Notes under the pieces: generated by a model
Database searches by the model: none
What the model saw: only the letters and a program-made list of their open reading frames with translations
Told to the model about the DNA's origin: nothing
Shown: positions 41,901 to 52,691 of the stretch, one piece after another
How the letters are laid out: the number at the start of each line of letters is the position of its first letter
Numbering within the stretch: the first letter of the stretch is position 1
DNA from: Gordonia sp. OPL2
Lineage (GTDB): Bacteria > Actinomycetota > Actinomycetes > Mycobacteriales > Mycobacteriaceae
Direction: 5' to 3'
Length of the DNA stretch: 64,000 nucleotides
Assembly (NCBI RefSeq): GCF_003797825.1
Contig: NZ_RKME01000002.1
Coordinates: 186,001 to 250,000 of the forward strand
Made by a program: the position numbers and the translations under genes

Positions 41901-44900
41901 TCGTCGGTGAGGTCCTCGGGGCCGCTCGCGTCGGCGCCGACGACTCGTTCTTCGGGCTCGGTGGCGACAGCATCGCCGCGCTGACCCTGGTCTCCCGGGC
42001 CCGCGCCGCCGGTCTGCACATCACACCGCGAGATGTGTTCGAACGCAAGACCGTACGCGCACTGGCCGTCGTAGCCACCACGGATGATCGGCCCCGGCTC
42101 GCCGAACTCGACGGGGGCGCGGTGGGCTCGCTCCCGACGACGCCGATCATGCGCTGGTTGCTCGAACGGCCCGGCGCGATCGGTCGCTACGCACAGCATC
42201 TCGTCCTCGAACTGCCGGACGCCATCACCCGCGACGGCATCGCGTCCACGCTGTCCGCCGTCGTCGACCGGCATGACGCCCTGCGGGCCCGTCTGATCGA
42301 CGTGGATTCCGCTCCCCGGCTGGACATCCCGGAGGCCGCTCCGCTGGACCCGGACGCGGTGATCACCACCGTCGACATCGGCGAGGAAGATCCGCAGGCA
42401 GCAGCCCAGGCCGCACTTGATTCGGCGCTGGACCATCTCGATCCCCGGGCCGGCGCAATGGTGCATGTCGTCTGGCTGCGTCGACCGGCACCCGTGCGCG
42501 ACCTGGCGATCCTGGTCGTGCACCATCTGGTCATCGACGGTGTCTCCTGGCGAATCCTGGTTCCCGACCTGATCGCCGCGTGGACCGCCGTCGCCGACTG
42601 CCGCACACCCGTTCTGCCCGACACCGGGACGTCGCTGCGACGCTGGGCACACGCACTCACCGACCGTGCCGACCTGATCGCCGATGCCGAGAACTCCTAC
42701 TGGACAGAGCATTTCGTCACAGTTCCAGAGACATCGGAGATGGCACTCGATCCCACTCGCGACGTCATGTCGACCGTGTCGCGGATCGAGGTCGTCCTCG
42801 ATGCCGACCTGACGCACGCGGCGGTCGACGTCGTGCCGGCCGCCCTGCATGCCAGCGCGGAAGAGGTGCTACTCGGCACACTGATGGTCGCCGTCGCCGA
42901 TGCGGGGATCCGACATCCGGTGGTGCAGCTCGAAGGCCATGGTCGCGAGGAGGATCTGGTCCCGGGCGCCGACCTGTCGAGGACCGTCGGGTGGTTCACC
43001 GCTGCGTACCCGGTCGTTGTCGATCTCGTCGCCGCGCTGTCCACTCCGCCGGGCGAGCGGGTGATCACGGCCGTGAAGATCGTCAAGGAGGCGATCCGTC
43101 GGGTTCCCCTGCGCGGCGCGGGATACGGTGTCACACGCCACCTCTCGACCCGCGAGGTCCCGGAGATCGGGGCGGCGGTCGGATTCAACTACCTGGGACG
43201 GGTGTCGAGTGCACAACTGCCCGCCGGAGTCGCCGAGATCGGTTGGGTACCCACCGACGCCGTCGGGAGTCTCGACCTCCGACCCGACGGGGACATGCCC
43301 GCCGCGGTGCCGCTGGACGTCAACGCCATCGTCATCGGGGCAGCACAGGAGCCCGCGACACTGCGGGCCACCCTCGATCACATCGACCGCCTGATCGCGG
43401 CGGACACCGCCGCACGGATCGCGTCCGGGTGGCGGACCGCCCTGAGGGAGGTCGACGCCGCAGTCCGTGCGGGCGCGCACGGATGGACACCGTCGGATGT
43501 CGTTCCCGCCCCGGTCGATCAGACCGATCTCGACCTACTGACCCGACGATTCCCGCGACTCTCCGATGTGTGGCCGACCGCGCCGCTGCAGAAGGGCTTC
43601 GCCTTCCACTCGGCGTTGACCGCCTCGGCCGGACCGGTGCGGGCCGCCGACCGCAGCGACGTCTACGTCTCGCAGGCCGTGGTGACGCTGGAGGGGCCGG
43701 TCGACCCCGAGCGGGTGCGTCGTGCCGCCGACGATGTCGTGGCCCGTCATCCGGCTCTTCGGTCGGCGTTCGTGCCCACGGCGCGAGGCGATCTCGTCGC
43801 CGTTGTCGTCGACGATTGCACGCCCGCCTGGCGGCACGTCGATCTGACCGTGACGGCGGGTGATGTCGACGGGGCCACGGCCACCGTCCGCGCCGAGGAG
43901 TTGTCCCGTCCGTTCACACTCGACCGCCCCCCACTGCTGCGGTTCGCCCTGGTCGACCGCACCGACGAGCTGCATGACCTGATCGTCACGCTCCATCACA
44001 TGGTGGTCGACGGCTGGTCGATGCCGCTGCTGCTGCGCGATCTGCTGGCCTGCTACGCGGCCGGTCCGTCGGCGGCGGCCCTGCTCGGTCCCGCCCCGTC
44101 CTACCGTGCGTTCCTCGAATGGCTGTCCCGGCAGGATGTCTCGCAGTCGGCGGAGGTCTGGCGACGTGCGTTCGACGACGTCGCACAGCCCACCCTTCTG
44201 GCGCCCGAACACGATCCCTCGATCACACCGCCGGCGCCCGGGAGGGTCGTGGTCGACCTCGACACCTCGCTCTGGGACCGGTTGGTCACACGGGCGACCG
44301 CGGCGGGAGTCACCCCGAACACCGTCGTCCAGAGCCTCTGGGGACTGTTGCTCGGACGTCTGACGGAGCCCCGCACCGACGATGACGGCACCGATGTCAC
44401 CTTCGGCGCCACCGTCTCCGGCCGGCCCGCCGACGTCGACGGCGTCGCGGACATCGTCGGACTGTTCATCAACACGCTGCCGGTCCGGGTGCGCGCCCGG
44501 CCGGAGGACACCGTCGCGCAGATCTGGCGACGACTCCACGACACCCAGGCGTCGGTGCTCGATCACCAGCACGTGGGTCTGACCGACATCCACCGGGCCG
44601 CCGGTGACGGAGCCCGGTTCGACACCCTGGTCGTGTTCGAGTCCTACCCGGTCGACGCCGCCACGATGAGTGCGTCCACCCCGGTCGACGGCGTCCGCGT
44701 CGTCGACATCGTGACCGACGAACTCACCCACTATCCGCTGAGCCTCACGGTGACGCTGCAGCCACACCCGCGGGTCACGTTCGGCCACCGACGGGACGCC
44801 TTGTCGGAGAACACCGTCCGCGACATCGCGGTGCGCTTCGAGCAGATCCTGCACGCGGTCGTCGACGACCCGACCATCGCCGTCGGATCGATCCCCGTGC

Positions 44901-47557
44901 TGACGCCGCAGGAGCGAGGCGACCTGGTCCCGCTGCGCGGCGACGACCCCGAACCGCCGCTGACGCTGCGACAGATCATCTGCCGGGCCGTACAGCGCGC
45001 GCCTGAGAACATCGCGATCCGTTGGGCGGGAGACTCGTTCACCTACGCTCGAGCCGACCGATGGTCGGCGGCACTCGCCGAGAAACTCCTCGACGCGGGG
45101 GCGGGACCCGAGGACTTCGTCGCGATCGCACTGCCGCGCAGCGCGTACTCGGTCCTGTCGACATGGGCCGTCGCCGCGGCGGGTGCGGCGTTCGTACCGA
45201 TCGACCCCGCGTACCCGGACGACCGGATCTCGTTCATGCTCGGCGACTGCGGAGCGCGCGTCGGCATCACCGATCGCACCACGCGCCCCGGTCTCCCCGA
45301 TGACGTGGACTGGATCGTCCTCGACGACGGTGTTCTCGACGACCTCGAGCGCGGTCCGGCGGCCGAGGTCCCGGAGGCATCCGACCGTGTCGACCACACC
45401 GCGTACATGATCTACACCTCGGGTTCGACCGGTCGGCCCAAGGGCGTGGTCGTCACCCACGACGGCCTCGCCAACCTCGCGACCGAACGGCGCCTGCGGT
45501 ACCTCGTGGAACCGTCGACCCGATACCTGCACAACAGTTCGCCGAGCTTCGACATGTCGATCGGCGAGCTCCTCGCCGCGCTCTCCGCATCGGCGACCCT
45601 GGTCGTCAGTGATCCCGAGCAGGGCCCCGACGCCCTGTCCGCCCTGATCGAACGTGAGCAGGTGACCCACGCCGTCCTGCCACCCGCATTGTTGGCGGTG
45701 ACCGAACCGGCGGCGCTCGGACGCCTACGGGTGCTGGGCACCGGCGGCGAGGCCGTCGGTCCGGAACTGGTGCAGCGATGGGGGCCGGGCCGTGCGATGC
45801 GCAACGGCTACGGGCCCACCGAGGCCACCGACATCGCGACCGTCGCCGTGCTCGATGCGGTTGCGGTGGGCGCCGGCGAACCGGTGACCATCGGACGACC
45901 GGTGATCGGATTCGCACTGCTGGTCCTCGATCGGGCATTGCGCCCCGTGGCGCGCGGCGTCGTCGGCGAACTGTACGTCGCCGGGCCCGGACTCGCCCGC
46001 GGATACCACGAGCGATTCGGCTTGACGGCCGAGCGGTTCGTCGCCGATCCGTTCGGGGCACCCGGTGACCGCATGTACCGCACCGGCGACCTCGTGTCGG
46101 TCTCACACGACGACGAACTCCGGTACCTCGGGCGCGCGGATCGTCAGGTGAAGATCCGCGGCCACCGGATCGAGCTAGGTGAGATCGACGCAGCGCTCAT
46201 GCGATACCCCGGTGTCCGTCATGCGGTGACCGTCGGGCGGGACGGCCCGCAGTCGTCCGTGCACCTCATCGGATATGTCGTCGCCGATCCGAGCGCGGCG
46301 CCCGGACAACCACGCCCGGTGGACATCCTGGCCGCACTGGCGACCTCGCTGCCCCGACACGCGATCCCGTCCGCGATCGTGATCCTCGACCGAATCCCGA
46401 CGACACCGTCGGGCAAGATCGACGAGCGCGCCCTGCCCGCACCGGATTTCGCCTCCGGACGCCCCTTCGAGCAACCGGCGACGGACTCCGAACGACTCGT
46501 CGCAAACGAGTTCGCCACCACGCTCGGCGTGGAGCGGGTCGGTGTCCACGACGACTTCTTCGAGTTGGGCGGCACGTCACTGTCCGCCTTCGCCATGGTC
46601 GCCCGGCTGCGCGAGCGGGTCGGTGCCCCGTTCTCGATCGCCGCCGTGCTCGACGATCCCACCCCGCGCGGACTGGCACGTCTGATCGACGACCCCGAAC
46701 CCGTCGCCCAGGACGCCGCCCTGGGCACCCTCCTGCCGATCCGCGGCACCGGATCGGGCGCACCGCTGTTCTGCATCCACCCCGCGATCGGATTGTCCTG
46801 GGGCTACGGCGGTCTCACCCGCCACATCACAGACCGCCCGCTCTACGGTCTCCAGCTGCCGGGTATCACCGGCGACGACCCGGTGACCGACATCCGGTCG
46901 ATCGACGAGCTGGCCGGACGATACGTCGACGAGATCCGGCGGGTCCAGCCGTCGGGCCCCTACCATCTGCTCGGCTGGTCGATGGGAGGTGTCATCGCCC
47001 ACGCCATGGCCTCCCGTCTGATCGCCGACGACGACACCGTGGCGTCGCTCACCATGCTCGACAGCGTGTCGCCGACGAGCATCGGGCGCCCGGCTCCGGC
47101 AGGTCTGCGGATGGATGACCTCCTCGGCGCGCTGGGTCTGGACCATCAGTCCCTGGACACCGACGCGAGACCGAGTGACCCGGTGTCGGCGGACGCCGTC
47201 AACGAAGTGCTCGCGCACATCGAGGATTCCCCCGTCGGCATACACGGCGACACCGTCACCTATCTGATCGATGCTGCCGCACACACCCACGGCCTGTTGA
47301 TCCGCCACCGCCCGTCCCCCGTCGCGGTGGACCTGCTGTACATCGGTGCGGATCCGGAGGGTGAGCATCACGAGGCCGACGACCACGGCGGTTGGGACGC
47401 CCACATCGAGGGCGTGATCGACGCGGACTCGGTCGCCTCGACCCACTGGCAGATGTGCTCGTACGAGGCACTCACGACGATCGGGCCCCGCATCGATGCC
47501 CACCTGCGCCGCTCCGACGCCGCCGAACCGTCTGTCGCACAACGAGAGCAACCGTGA
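38942..47557 (+). CDS. Dimodular siderophore NRPS, C-A-T-E-C-A-T-TE
   Basis: A 2871-residue non-ribosomal peptide synthetase. Domains and landmarks by residue: starter condensation domain ([20 protein letters not shown] near 151); A1 about 470-960 ([11 protein letters not shown] near 629); carrier T1 (LGGDS near 1006); epimerisation domain about 1065-1490 ([10 protein letters not shown] near 1194, [16 protein letters not shown]); condensation domain C2 (HHMVVDG near 1685); A2 about 1980-2480 ([11 protein letters not shown] near 2158); T2 (LGGTS near 2542); thioesterase (GWSMGG near 2680, His in [12 protein letters not shown]). By domain logic module 1 yields a D-residue and module 2 an L-residue. 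Both A domains have nearly the same pocket residues. No loading module or MbtH gene is nearby. ATG follows GAGGAAG. Confidence 0.93.
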   Translation: MTSGRFDGVPGDSPAKTANEPFPLTAAQRGIWFAQHLLPEVPIVIADVIEFTGGLDVDLLDEVCRRGLHDVGSGMLRLVEIGGEPHQVIDHGQSDSFTRVDLRDRTDPVAAAHEWMRADYTAPFDLLGDRLIRGAVLRLGDDHWFWYSCIHHIVVDGYGAIRFINRAAELYSALLSGTDDDGYSAPELTELLSAETDYRASRRFRTDRDHWVTKAADLPEPLSLADGSAMPDIVPLRTGGPFGSDLTERLASAAQRHGSIEAALIVAAVATYLSVATDTEDVVLSLPVTARTNAVLRRSAGMVSNVVPIRLRIAPDTTIGDLLRAVSLELTGALRHQRYRSEDLLRELGGQGDGPSLGGLYGPTINIMNFPTDIALGPVQGHFSVLSTGPVADLTISVHPGAGGAMQVDLHANHHLYDQQTLDDHHRRLVRVLDQIVDAAADDRIGDVHVLTGTERAALVPAAGRPSVPPISLAELISTAVESNPDGDAIVHSDGTLTYRETWAQATRLAHRLIAAGAEPERFVAVVVPRSPHSVTAMWAVAATGAAFVPIDPDYPAERISFMLDDSGARVGVTTAALRDGLPDDVDWIVIDATDYTEVENAADTTPSDPTGTVRPRTPIRLDHPAYLIYTSGSTGRPKGVVVTHRGIANLAAERRLGYRVEPSSRFLHNTSPGFDMAVGEQISALSAGAGLVVAPTGLTPVELAGLIRDNGVTHALLTPTVLATLDIADLDGLHMLGVGGEAVTTDLVRRWAPRRSMRNGYGPTEATDIATVAELSADRPVTIGRGVHGFELLVLDSRLRPVLPGMRGELYVAGPGIARGYHRRPDLTAGRFVANPWHAGGRMYRTGDVVSWTGSDSATGELRYHGRSDNQVKIRGRRIELGEIEAVVGGAPTVTQSVVAVRDTDLGARLVAYVVAEGTADVAALRHHCETRLPTGLSPDAFVVLDELPRTANGKLDHTRLPLPTFSADVAYRAPAGPVETTLAGVVGEVLGAARVGADDSFFGLGGDSIAALTLVSRARAAGLHITPRDVFERKTVRALAVVATTDDRPRLAELDGGAVGSLPTTPIMRWLLERPGAIGRYAQHLVLELPDAITRDGIASTLSAVVDRHDALRARLIDVDSAPRLDIPEAAPLDPDAVITTVDIGEEDPQAAAQAALDSALDHLDPRAGAMVHVVWLRRPAPVRDLAILVVHHLVIDGVSWRILVPDLIAAWTAVADCRTPVLPDTGTSLRRWAHALTDRADLIADAENSYWTEHFVTVPETSEMALDPTRDVMSTVSRIEVVLDADLTHAAVDVVPAALHASAEEVLLGTLMVAVADAGIRHPVVQLEGHGREEDLVPGADLSRTVGWFTAAYPVVVDLVAALSTPPGERVITAVKIVKEAIRRVPLRGAGYGVTRHLSTREVPEIGAAVGFNYLGRVSSAQLPAGVAEIGWVPTDAVGSLDLRPDGDMPAAVPLDVNAIVIGAAQEPATLRATLDHIDRLIAADTAARIASGWRTALREVDAAVRAGAHGWTPSDVVPAPVDQTDLDLLTRRFPRLSDVWPTAPLQKGFAFHSALTASAGPVRAADRSDVYVSQAVVTLEGPVDPERVRRAADDVVARHPALRSAFVPTARGDLVAVVVDDCTPAWRHVDLTVTAGDVDGATATVRAEELSRPFTLDRPPLLRFALVDRTDELHDLIVTLHHMVVDGWSMPLLLRDLLACYAAGPSAAALLGPAPSYRAFLEWLSRQDVSQSAEVWRRAFDDVAQPTLLAPEHDPSITPPAPGRVVVDLDTSLWDRLVTRATAAGVTPNTVVQSLWGLLLGRLTEPRTDDDGTDVTFGATVSGRPADVDGVADIVGLFINTLPVRVRARPEDTVAQIWRRLHDTQASVLDHQHVGLTDIHRAAGDGARFDTLVVFESYPVDAATMSASTPVDGVRVVDIVTDELTHYPLSLTVTLQPHPRVTFGHRRDALSENTVRDIAVRFEQILHAVVDDPTIAVGSIPVLTPQERGDLVPLRGDDPEPPLTLRQIICRAVQRAPENIAIRWAGDSFTYARADRWSAALAEKLLDAGAGPEDFVAIALPRSAYSVLSTWAVAAAGAAFVPIDPAYPDDRISFMLGDCGARVGITDRTTRPGLPDDVDWIVLDDGVLDDLERGPAAEVPEASDRVDHTAYMIYTSGSTGRPKGVVVTHDGLANLATERRLRYLVEPSTRYLHNSSPSFDMSIGELLAALSASATLVVSDPEQGPDALSALIEREQVTHAVLPPALLAVTEPAALGRLRVLGTGGEAVGPELVQRWGPGRAMRNGYGPTEATDIATVAVLDAVAVGAGEPVTIGRPVIGFALLVLDRALRPVARGVVGELYVAGPGLARGYHERFGLTAERFVADPFGAPGDRMYRTGDLVSVSHDDELRYLGRADRQVKIRGHRIELGEIDAALMRYPGVRHAVTVGRDGPQSSVHLIGYVVADPSAAPGQPRPVDILAALATSLPRHAIPSAIVILDRIPTTPSGKIDERALPAPDFASGRPFEQPATDSERLVANEFATTLGVERVGVHDDFFELGGTSLSAFAMVARLRERVGAPFSIAAVLDDPTPRGLARLIDDPEPVAQDAALGTLLPIRGTGSGAPLFCIHPAIGLSWGYGGLTRHITDRPLYGLQLPGITGDDPVTDIRSIDELAGRYVDEIRRVQPSGPYHLLGWSMGGVIAHAMASRLIADDDTVASLTMLDSVSPTSIGRPAPAGLRMDDLLGALGLDHQSLDTDARPSDPVSADAVNEVLAHIEDSPVGIHGDTVTYLIDAAAHTHGLLIRHRPSPVAVDLLYIGADPEGEHHEADDHGGWDAHIEGVIDADSVASTHWQMCSYEALTTIGPRIDAHLRRSDAAEPSVAQREQP

Positions 47558-49380
47558 TGACGGGCGCCGACCACACCGCACCGGAACCCGACCCCGCCAC
47601 CGGCACCCGCCTCCTCCGTGAGGGACTCCGTATCCACCGCAGGCGCCTGGTCACGGCGACGGCGCTGATGTCGGTCCACCAGCTCTGCGAGGTCGCGGTG
47701 CCTGTCCTGATCGGCGTGATCGTCGACCGGGCAATCGCCACAACCGATCTCGGGCAGTTGTCGGCGTGGATCGGGATACTCGCCGCCGTATTCGTCGCAT
47801 TGACGATCTCCTACCGCCTCGGCGCGCGGGCCGCCATGCAGACCACGCAGGACGAGGCCCACCGACTCCGCATGCGGTGCGCGGAATCGGTCCTGACCCG
47901 TGGGTCGCACGATCCTCGTCGCCGGTCCGGAGACGTCCTGTCCATCGCCAACTCCGACGCCGACGAGACCGGCAACATGTTGCGCTTCGTCCCGCAGACC
48001 GGTTCGGCCGTCGCGGCGCTGGCCGCGTGTGCGGTCGCATTGCTGTCGGTCGATGTCGTCCTCGGAGTGATCGTGCTGATCGGTGTGCCGCTCGCGCTGT
48101 CCCTGGTTCAGATCGTCACGCCGATCGTGACCCGCCGTGTCGGAACACAACAGCATCACATCGGCCGCGCCACCGCCATCGCCACCGACCTGATCGCCGG
48201 GCTCCGACCGCTGCGCGGCATCCGTGCCGAAACCGTTGCCGCACGACGATATCGGTCGGTCAACGAGGACGCCCGCACGGCGATGCAGCGGGCGGCGATC
48301 GGCCACGGCACGTTCTTCGGCACCGCCACGGGCGTCACCGGTGTCCTCGCCGTCGCGGTGGCGACGCTCACCGGATGGTTCGCCCTCACCGATCGCATCA
48401 GCGTCGGCGCCCTCATCGCCGTTCTCGGCCTCGCCCAGTTCCTGACCGAACCGCTCGCCCTCCTCGCGATGTTCCCGGGACGCGTCGCAACCGCGCGTGC
48501 GTCCGCCGCGCGGGTGGCGCTGGTTCTCGCCGGCGGCTCGCCCTCTGCCGTTGCGCCCTGGTCTGCCCAGTCCTCCTCCGGTCGGCCCTCGTCCCCACTG
48601 CCGCTGCCCGAGGCCGGGTCCGACCTGCGCACCCCACCCGGCCCGGTCATCGACATCGTCGACGAGGTCGGCGACCTCCGGGTCGCCGACGGCGAACTCG
48701 TCGTCGTCGCGGCGCCGACCGCGCGGTCGGCGCAACGGGTCATCGATCTGCTCAGCGGAGCGCAGGTGCCCCAGCACGGACGGACCGCCGTGTCGGGTCG
48801 GGCGACGCATGATCTCGCGCCCGACGCCCGCCCCGGTGCGTTGCTCGTGGAACCCCATCGCGTCGACCTGTTCACCGGCACCATCGGCGACAATCTGGCC
48901 CTCGGGCGGGTGACCATCGATCGAGACGATGCCCTCGATCTCCTGCATGCCATGGGAAGTCAGGACATCGTCGACGGTGCCCTTCCCACCGACCGTGCGC
49001 CGGTCACCGGCGACGACATCACCCGACGTCCCGACCCCGATGTGGCGTGGTCGCTGCCGGTCACCGACCGGGGGCAATCCCTGTCCGGCGGTCAGCGACA
49101 GCGCCTGGCGTTGAGCCGTGCGCTGCTCACCGATCCGGCCGTCCTCGTCCTCCACGAGCCCACGACCGCGGTCGACTCCGTCACCGAGAGCACGATCGCC
49201 CGGGCGGTGCATGCGCGCCGGCACGGCCTTCGCCACGATCGGACGACCGTCGTCGTCACCACGAGTCCCGCCTGGGCGGCGGTCGCCGATCGGGTCGTCG
49301 CCACACACGACGTCCCGAGCGGGCCGGGCACGCCGACCGTCGCCGACAGCACCCGCCTCCCGGGGACGGCCGACCGATGA
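47557..49380 (+). CDS. ABC exporter half-transporter with degenerate ATP site
   Basis: A 607-residue membrane-ATPase fusion with about six helices in the first 310 residues, then an ATPase domain. The P-loop is lost: VVAAPTARSAQRV aligns with VGPSGSGKSTL, so the Lys is Ala. Walker B is VLVLHEP (Asp to His), and the switch His is missing (VVVTTSPAW). The signature LSGGQRQRLALSRALL is intact. This is the non-catalytic half of a heterodimer with the next gene. ATG 47557 shares a base with the NRPS stop (TGATG). A role in siderophore export is inferred from the operon. Confidence 0.88.
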   Translation: MTGADHTAPEPDPATGTRLLREGLRIHRRRLVTATALMSVHQLCEVAVPVLIGVIVDRAIATTDLGQLSAWIGILAAVFVALTISYRLGARAAMQTTQDEAHRLRMRCAESVLTRGSHDPRRRSGDVLSIANSDADETGNMLRFVPQTGSAVAALAACAVALLSVDVVLGVIVLIGVPLALSLVQIVTPIVTRRVGTQQHHIGRATAIATDLIAGLRPLRGIRAETVAARRYRSVNEDARTAMQRAAIGHGTFFGTATGVTGVLAVAVATLTGWFALTDRISVGALIAVLGLAQFLTEPLALLAMFPGRVATARASAARVALVLAGGSPSAVAPWSAQSSSGRPSSPLPLPEAGSDLRTPPGPVIDIVDEVGDLRVADGELVVVAAPTARSAQRVIDLLSGAQVPQHGRTAVSGRATHDLAPDARPGALLVEPHRVDLFTGTIGDNLALGRVTIDRDDALDLLHAMGSQDIVDGALPTDRAPVTGDDITRRPDPDVAWSLPVTDRGQSLSGGQRQRLALSRALLTDPAVLVLHEPTTAVDSVTESTIARAVHARRHGLRHDRTTVVVTTSPAWAAVADRVVATHDVPSGPGTPTVADSTRLPGTADR

Positions 49381-51242
49381 CCGGTCCGACGAATCACGCG
49401 AGGTCAGCCGAGCCGATCGGTGAGACCGTGATCCTGCCGGTCGCCACCGCCGGCGAGACCGTGCGGCACATCGGCGCCGGGCTTCGCCGACATCCGGTGC
49501 GGTCGTCGTCGGTGCTTCTGCTGTGTGTCGTCGCGGCCGTCGCCGGGGTGGTGCCGCTGCTCGCCCTCGGCGTCCTCGTCGACCGGGTCACCGAGCACGC
49601 CGCGGTATCGACCCTGATCCCCATCGCCACCGTCGCCGGGGTGGCCGCCCTCGTCGGCGGACTCGCCGCGGGCGCCACCATGCACGCCGTCGCGCACCTC
49701 GGCGCCGACCTTCTCGCGGACACGCGGGAGTCGGCCGTGTCGAGTGCTCTGCACATGCGGCGCGATCTCCTCGAGGATGCCGGCCGCGGCGACCTGCTGT
49801 CGCGCGTGAGCAACGACGTGACCGCCGTCAACCGGGCGGTCACCACGGTGTTGCCGACCGTCGTCACCGCCGTCGCGCTGGCAGCGGTCACCCTGGTGGC
49901 GATGCTCGGCCTCGACTGGCGACTCGGACTCGCCGGCGCGCTGGCCGTTCCGTTCTACGTCGTCGCCCTGCGGTGGTACCTCCCTCGATCCGGTCCCGTC
50001 TACGCCGCCGAACGCCGCGCCGCCGCCGACCGCTCCCATGCGCTCGTGGAGACGATCGGTGGACGTGACACGGTCCACGCCTACGCCGCCGAGTCGTGGG
50101 CCCTCGAGGAGGTGGACCGCACGTCCGGGCGCACCCGTGATCTCGCGATGGCGGCGTTCACCCTCTTCACCCGGCTCGTCGGTCGAGTCAACCGGGCCGA
50201 GTTCGCCGGTCTGGCAGCGATACTCGTGGTCGGGTACTGGGCGGTGTCGTCCGGGGCGACGACCGTCGGCGCGACCACGGCAGCAGCGCTGATGTTCCAC
50301 CGGCTCTTCAATCCGATCGGCATGATCCTCTACAGCGCCGCCGATCTACAGCTCGCCGCCGCCGGTCTCGCCCGTCTCATCGGCGTCACTCAGGCCGACG
50401 GAGGGCCGGCACACCGGACCTCCACCGCGGACGCGGACACTCCTGCCGATCTCACACTCGACGACGTCGCCTTCTCCTACCGCGCCGGGCGCCCGGTGCT
50501 GCGCGGGGTCGATCTCCACGTCCCGGCGGGACGCAGTCTGGCGCTGGTGGGCGCGAGCGGCGCCGGCAAATCGACGGTCGCCGGCATCGTCGGCGGCACG
50601 CTCGTCCCCGACGCCGGACGTGTGGTCGTCGGCGGCGACCACGCCGTCTACACCGTCAGCCAGGAAGTGCACGTCTTCGCCGGGCCGCTGATCGACGACC
50701 TACGCCTGGCCGCCCCCGAGGCCTCCGCAGCGGAGGTCGAAAAGGCGTTGGGCCGGGTTGGTGCCTCCGACTGGGTACACGCGCTACCGGACGGGGTCGA
50801 CACAGGTGTCGGGGACGGCGGCCACCAGCTGACCGACGCCCAGGCGCAGCAGGTCGCGCTGGCCCGGCTCCTTCTCGCCGATCCACAGGTCGTCGTCCTC
50901 GACGAGGCGACCGCGGAAGCGGGCAGCCATCACGCCGCCGAACTCGAGGAGGCCGCCGAGGTCGCCATCGCCGGCCGCACCGCCGTGATCATCGCCCACC
51001 GCCTCAGCCAGATCCGTTCCGCCGACGCGGTCGCGGTCCTCGAGGCGGGAACCGTCATCGAGTACGGAACCCCCGACGAGCTCATCGCCGCCGGCGGACA
51101 TCTGTCCCGGCTGTGGACGGCGTGGGCGGGTCCATCAGCGTCCGACGGGGAGTCCGCTCGTGGCGCCGTGCCCCACACCCACCGTCTACCTCCCCACCGC
51201 CAGCCTCCTCCCCCCGACGACCATCCCGAGGATCACCGATGA
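49377..51242 (+). CDS. ABC exporter half-transporter with intact Walker motifs
   Basis: A 621-residue exporter half with six helices (about residues 35-310) and an ATPase domain. Walker A is LVGASGAGKSTVAG, Walker B is VVVLDEAT, the switch His is in VIIAHRLS, and the Q loop is VSQEVHVF. The signature motif is degenerate (LTDAQAQQVALARLLL), complementing the preceding gene, whose signature is intact. The pair thus builds one complete and one dead ATP site. The ATG overlaps the previous stop (ATGA), and the stop overlaps the monooxygenase start. The last 25 residues are Pro/His-rich. Siderophore export is the most likely role. Confidence 0.88.
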   Translation: MTGPTNHARSAEPIGETVILPVATAGETVRHIGAGLRRHPVRSSSVLLLCVVAAVAGVVPLLALGVLVDRVTEHAAVSTLIPIATVAGVAALVGGLAAGATMHAVAHLGADLLADTRESAVSSALHMRRDLLEDAGRGDLLSRVSNDVTAVNRAVTTVLPTVVTAVALAAVTLVAMLGLDWRLGLAGALAVPFYVVALRWYLPRSGPVYAAERRAAADRSHALVETIGGRDTVHAYAAESWALEEVDRTSGRTRDLAMAAFTLFTRLVGRVNRAEFAGLAAILVVGYWAVSSGATTVGATTAAALMFHRLFNPIGMILYSAADLQLAAAGLARLIGVTQADGGPAHRTSTADADTPADLTLDDVAFSYRAGRPVLRGVDLHVPAGRSLALVGASGAGKSTVAGIVGGTLVPDAGRVVVGGDHAVYTVSQEVHVFAGPLIDDLRLAAPEASAAEVEKALGRVGASDWVHALPDGVDTGVGDGGHQLTDAQAQQVALARLLLADPQVVVLDEATAEAGSHHAAELEEAAEVAIAGRTAVIIAHRLSQIRSADAVAVLEAGTVIEYGTPDELIAAGGHLSRLWTAWAGPSASDGESARGAVPHTHRLPPHRQPPPPDDHPEDHR

Positions 51243-52609
51243 ACGACTCAGCCCACACCCACCAGCAGCCGCCGACCCTGCGCGGCGCATCCGGAGAAGG
51301 TCCCGGCCCGGTCGATGTCCTCGGCGTCGGATTCGGTCCGTCGAACCTCGGACTCGCGATCGCGGCGGCCGAGCACAACGCCGCGCACACCGGTCCGCCG
51401 CTGACCCTCCGATTCGCCGAACGGCAGAACCGATTCGGCTGGCACACGGGAATGTTGTTGCCGCGCACCACCATGCAGATCTCGTTCCTCAAGGATCTGG
51501 TTACCCAGCGCAACGTGCACAGCCGCTACTCGTTCCTCAGCTACCTGGCCGCGCAGGGACGTCTGATCGACTTCGTGAACCACCAGACCTTCTTTCCCAC
51601 CCGACACGAGTTCCACGATTATCTGGAGTGGGCGGCTCGCACCGTCGACGCCGACGTCACCTATGCGACGACGGCCACCGGCGTGCGCCCGGTCGACGAC
51701 CATTTCGAGGTCACGCTGGCCGGAGCCGGCGCCGGTGTCGTCCGGGCACGCAACGTCGTCGTGTCCACCGGTCTCAGCGCGCGCCTGCCCGAGTACGTCA
51801 CACCGTCGGCGCGGGTATTCCACAACCACGACCTCCTCGGTCGCCTCGCCGAGCTCCCCACGCCCCGCCACGGCCGGTTCGTCGTTCTCGGTGCCGGTCA
51901 GAGCGCGGCGGAGACGGTGGAGTACCTCCATTCCACGTATCCGGGCGCCGAGGTCCACGCCGTGTTCGCCAAGTACGGCTACAGCCCGGCCGACGACAGC
52001 CCCTACGCCAACCGCATCTTCGATCCGAGTGCCGTCGACGACTTCCATTCGTCGACGCCCGACTTCCGACGCCGGCTGATGTCCTACCATCGCGCCACCA
52101 ACTACTCGGCGGTCGACCTGCCCCTGATCGAGGAGCTCTATGCCCGCGAGTACGCCGAACGGGTGTCGGGTGAGCGTCGACTATTCATGCACGGCGCGTC
52201 GCGCGCGCTCCGGGTCGACGACCGCGGCGACGGCGTCGTGGTGACGGTGGCGCACGAGCCCACCGGCCTCACCGAGGACCTGCTCTGCGACGGCGTCGTG
52301 TGCGCCACCGGCTTCCACCAGATGGACCTGGGCACAGTCCTCGGTGACCTGGCCGCCGACGTCGTCGCCGAGGACGGCGGCCCGGCGGTGACCCGCGATT
52401 ACCGACTGGTCACCCGGGCCGCCACCGAGGGCTCGATCTTCCTGCAGGGCGGCACCGAACACACGCACGGCATCTCGTCGTCACTACTGTCGAACGTGGC
52501 CGTCCGGACCGGCGAGATCGTCCGCGCCATCGCACGAGATCGAGACTCATCCGGCGGGGCGCCGGCCGTGCGCGCGGCCGCGCACGGCACCGAGGCCCTC
52601 GGCGGCTGA
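51239..52609 (+). CDS. L-ornithine N5-monooxygenase
   Basis: A flavin N-hydroxylating monooxygenase of 456 residues that makes the hydroxamate precursor N5-hydroxyornithine. FAD site: VLGVGFGPSNLGLAIAA (about residues 24-40). RFGWHTGMLLPRTTMQISFL and KDLVTQRNVHSRYSFLSYL are family hallmarks of ornithine/lysine hydroxylases. The NADPH site is VVLGAGQSAAETVEYL, and VCATGFHQMD is the C-terminal ATG motif. Ornithine over lysine is inferred from the formyltransferase and NRPS context and the sequence pattern. ATG 51239 overlaps the transporter stop by 4 bp, so it is the last gene of a fully coupled four-gene operon. Confidence 0.92.
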   Translation: MNDSAHTHQQPPTLRGASGEGPGPVDVLGVGFGPSNLGLAIAAAEHNAAHTGPPLTLRFAERQNRFGWHTGMLLPRTTMQISFLKDLVTQRNVHSRYSFLSYLAAQGRLIDFVNHQTFFPTRHEFHDYLEWAARTVDADVTYATTATGVRPVDDHFEVTLAGAGAGVVRARNVVVSTGLSARLPEYVTPSARVFHNHDLLGRLAELPTPRHGRFVVLGAGQSAAETVEYLHSTYPGAEVHAVFAKYGYSPADDSPYANRIFDPSAVDDFHSSTPDFRRRLMSYHRATNYSAVDLPLIEELYAREYAERVSGERRLFMHGASRALRVDDRGDGVVVTVAHEPTGLTEDLLCDGVVCATGFHQMDLGTVLGDLAADVVAEDGGPAVTRDYRLVTRAATEGSIFLQGGTEHTHGISSSLLSNVAVRTGEIVRAIARDRDSSGGAPAVRAAAHGTEALGG

Positions 52610-52691
52610 CGCACACCCGCGCAGGCGTCCGGCCCCTGCCCGGCCGGTCGGTTCTGTCCCATGCCGACGCTAGTGTGGTGGACGATTCTCG

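Noticed and set aside
43535..45670. A 711-codon open frame antisense to the NRPS gene, and similar long frames at 40931-42850 (minus) and 16206-18380 (minus)
   Set aside because: They are mirror frames expected in high-GC DNA opposite strongly coding genes. Their translations are Arg/Gly/Asp-rich without domains, and the opposite strand has clear homology.
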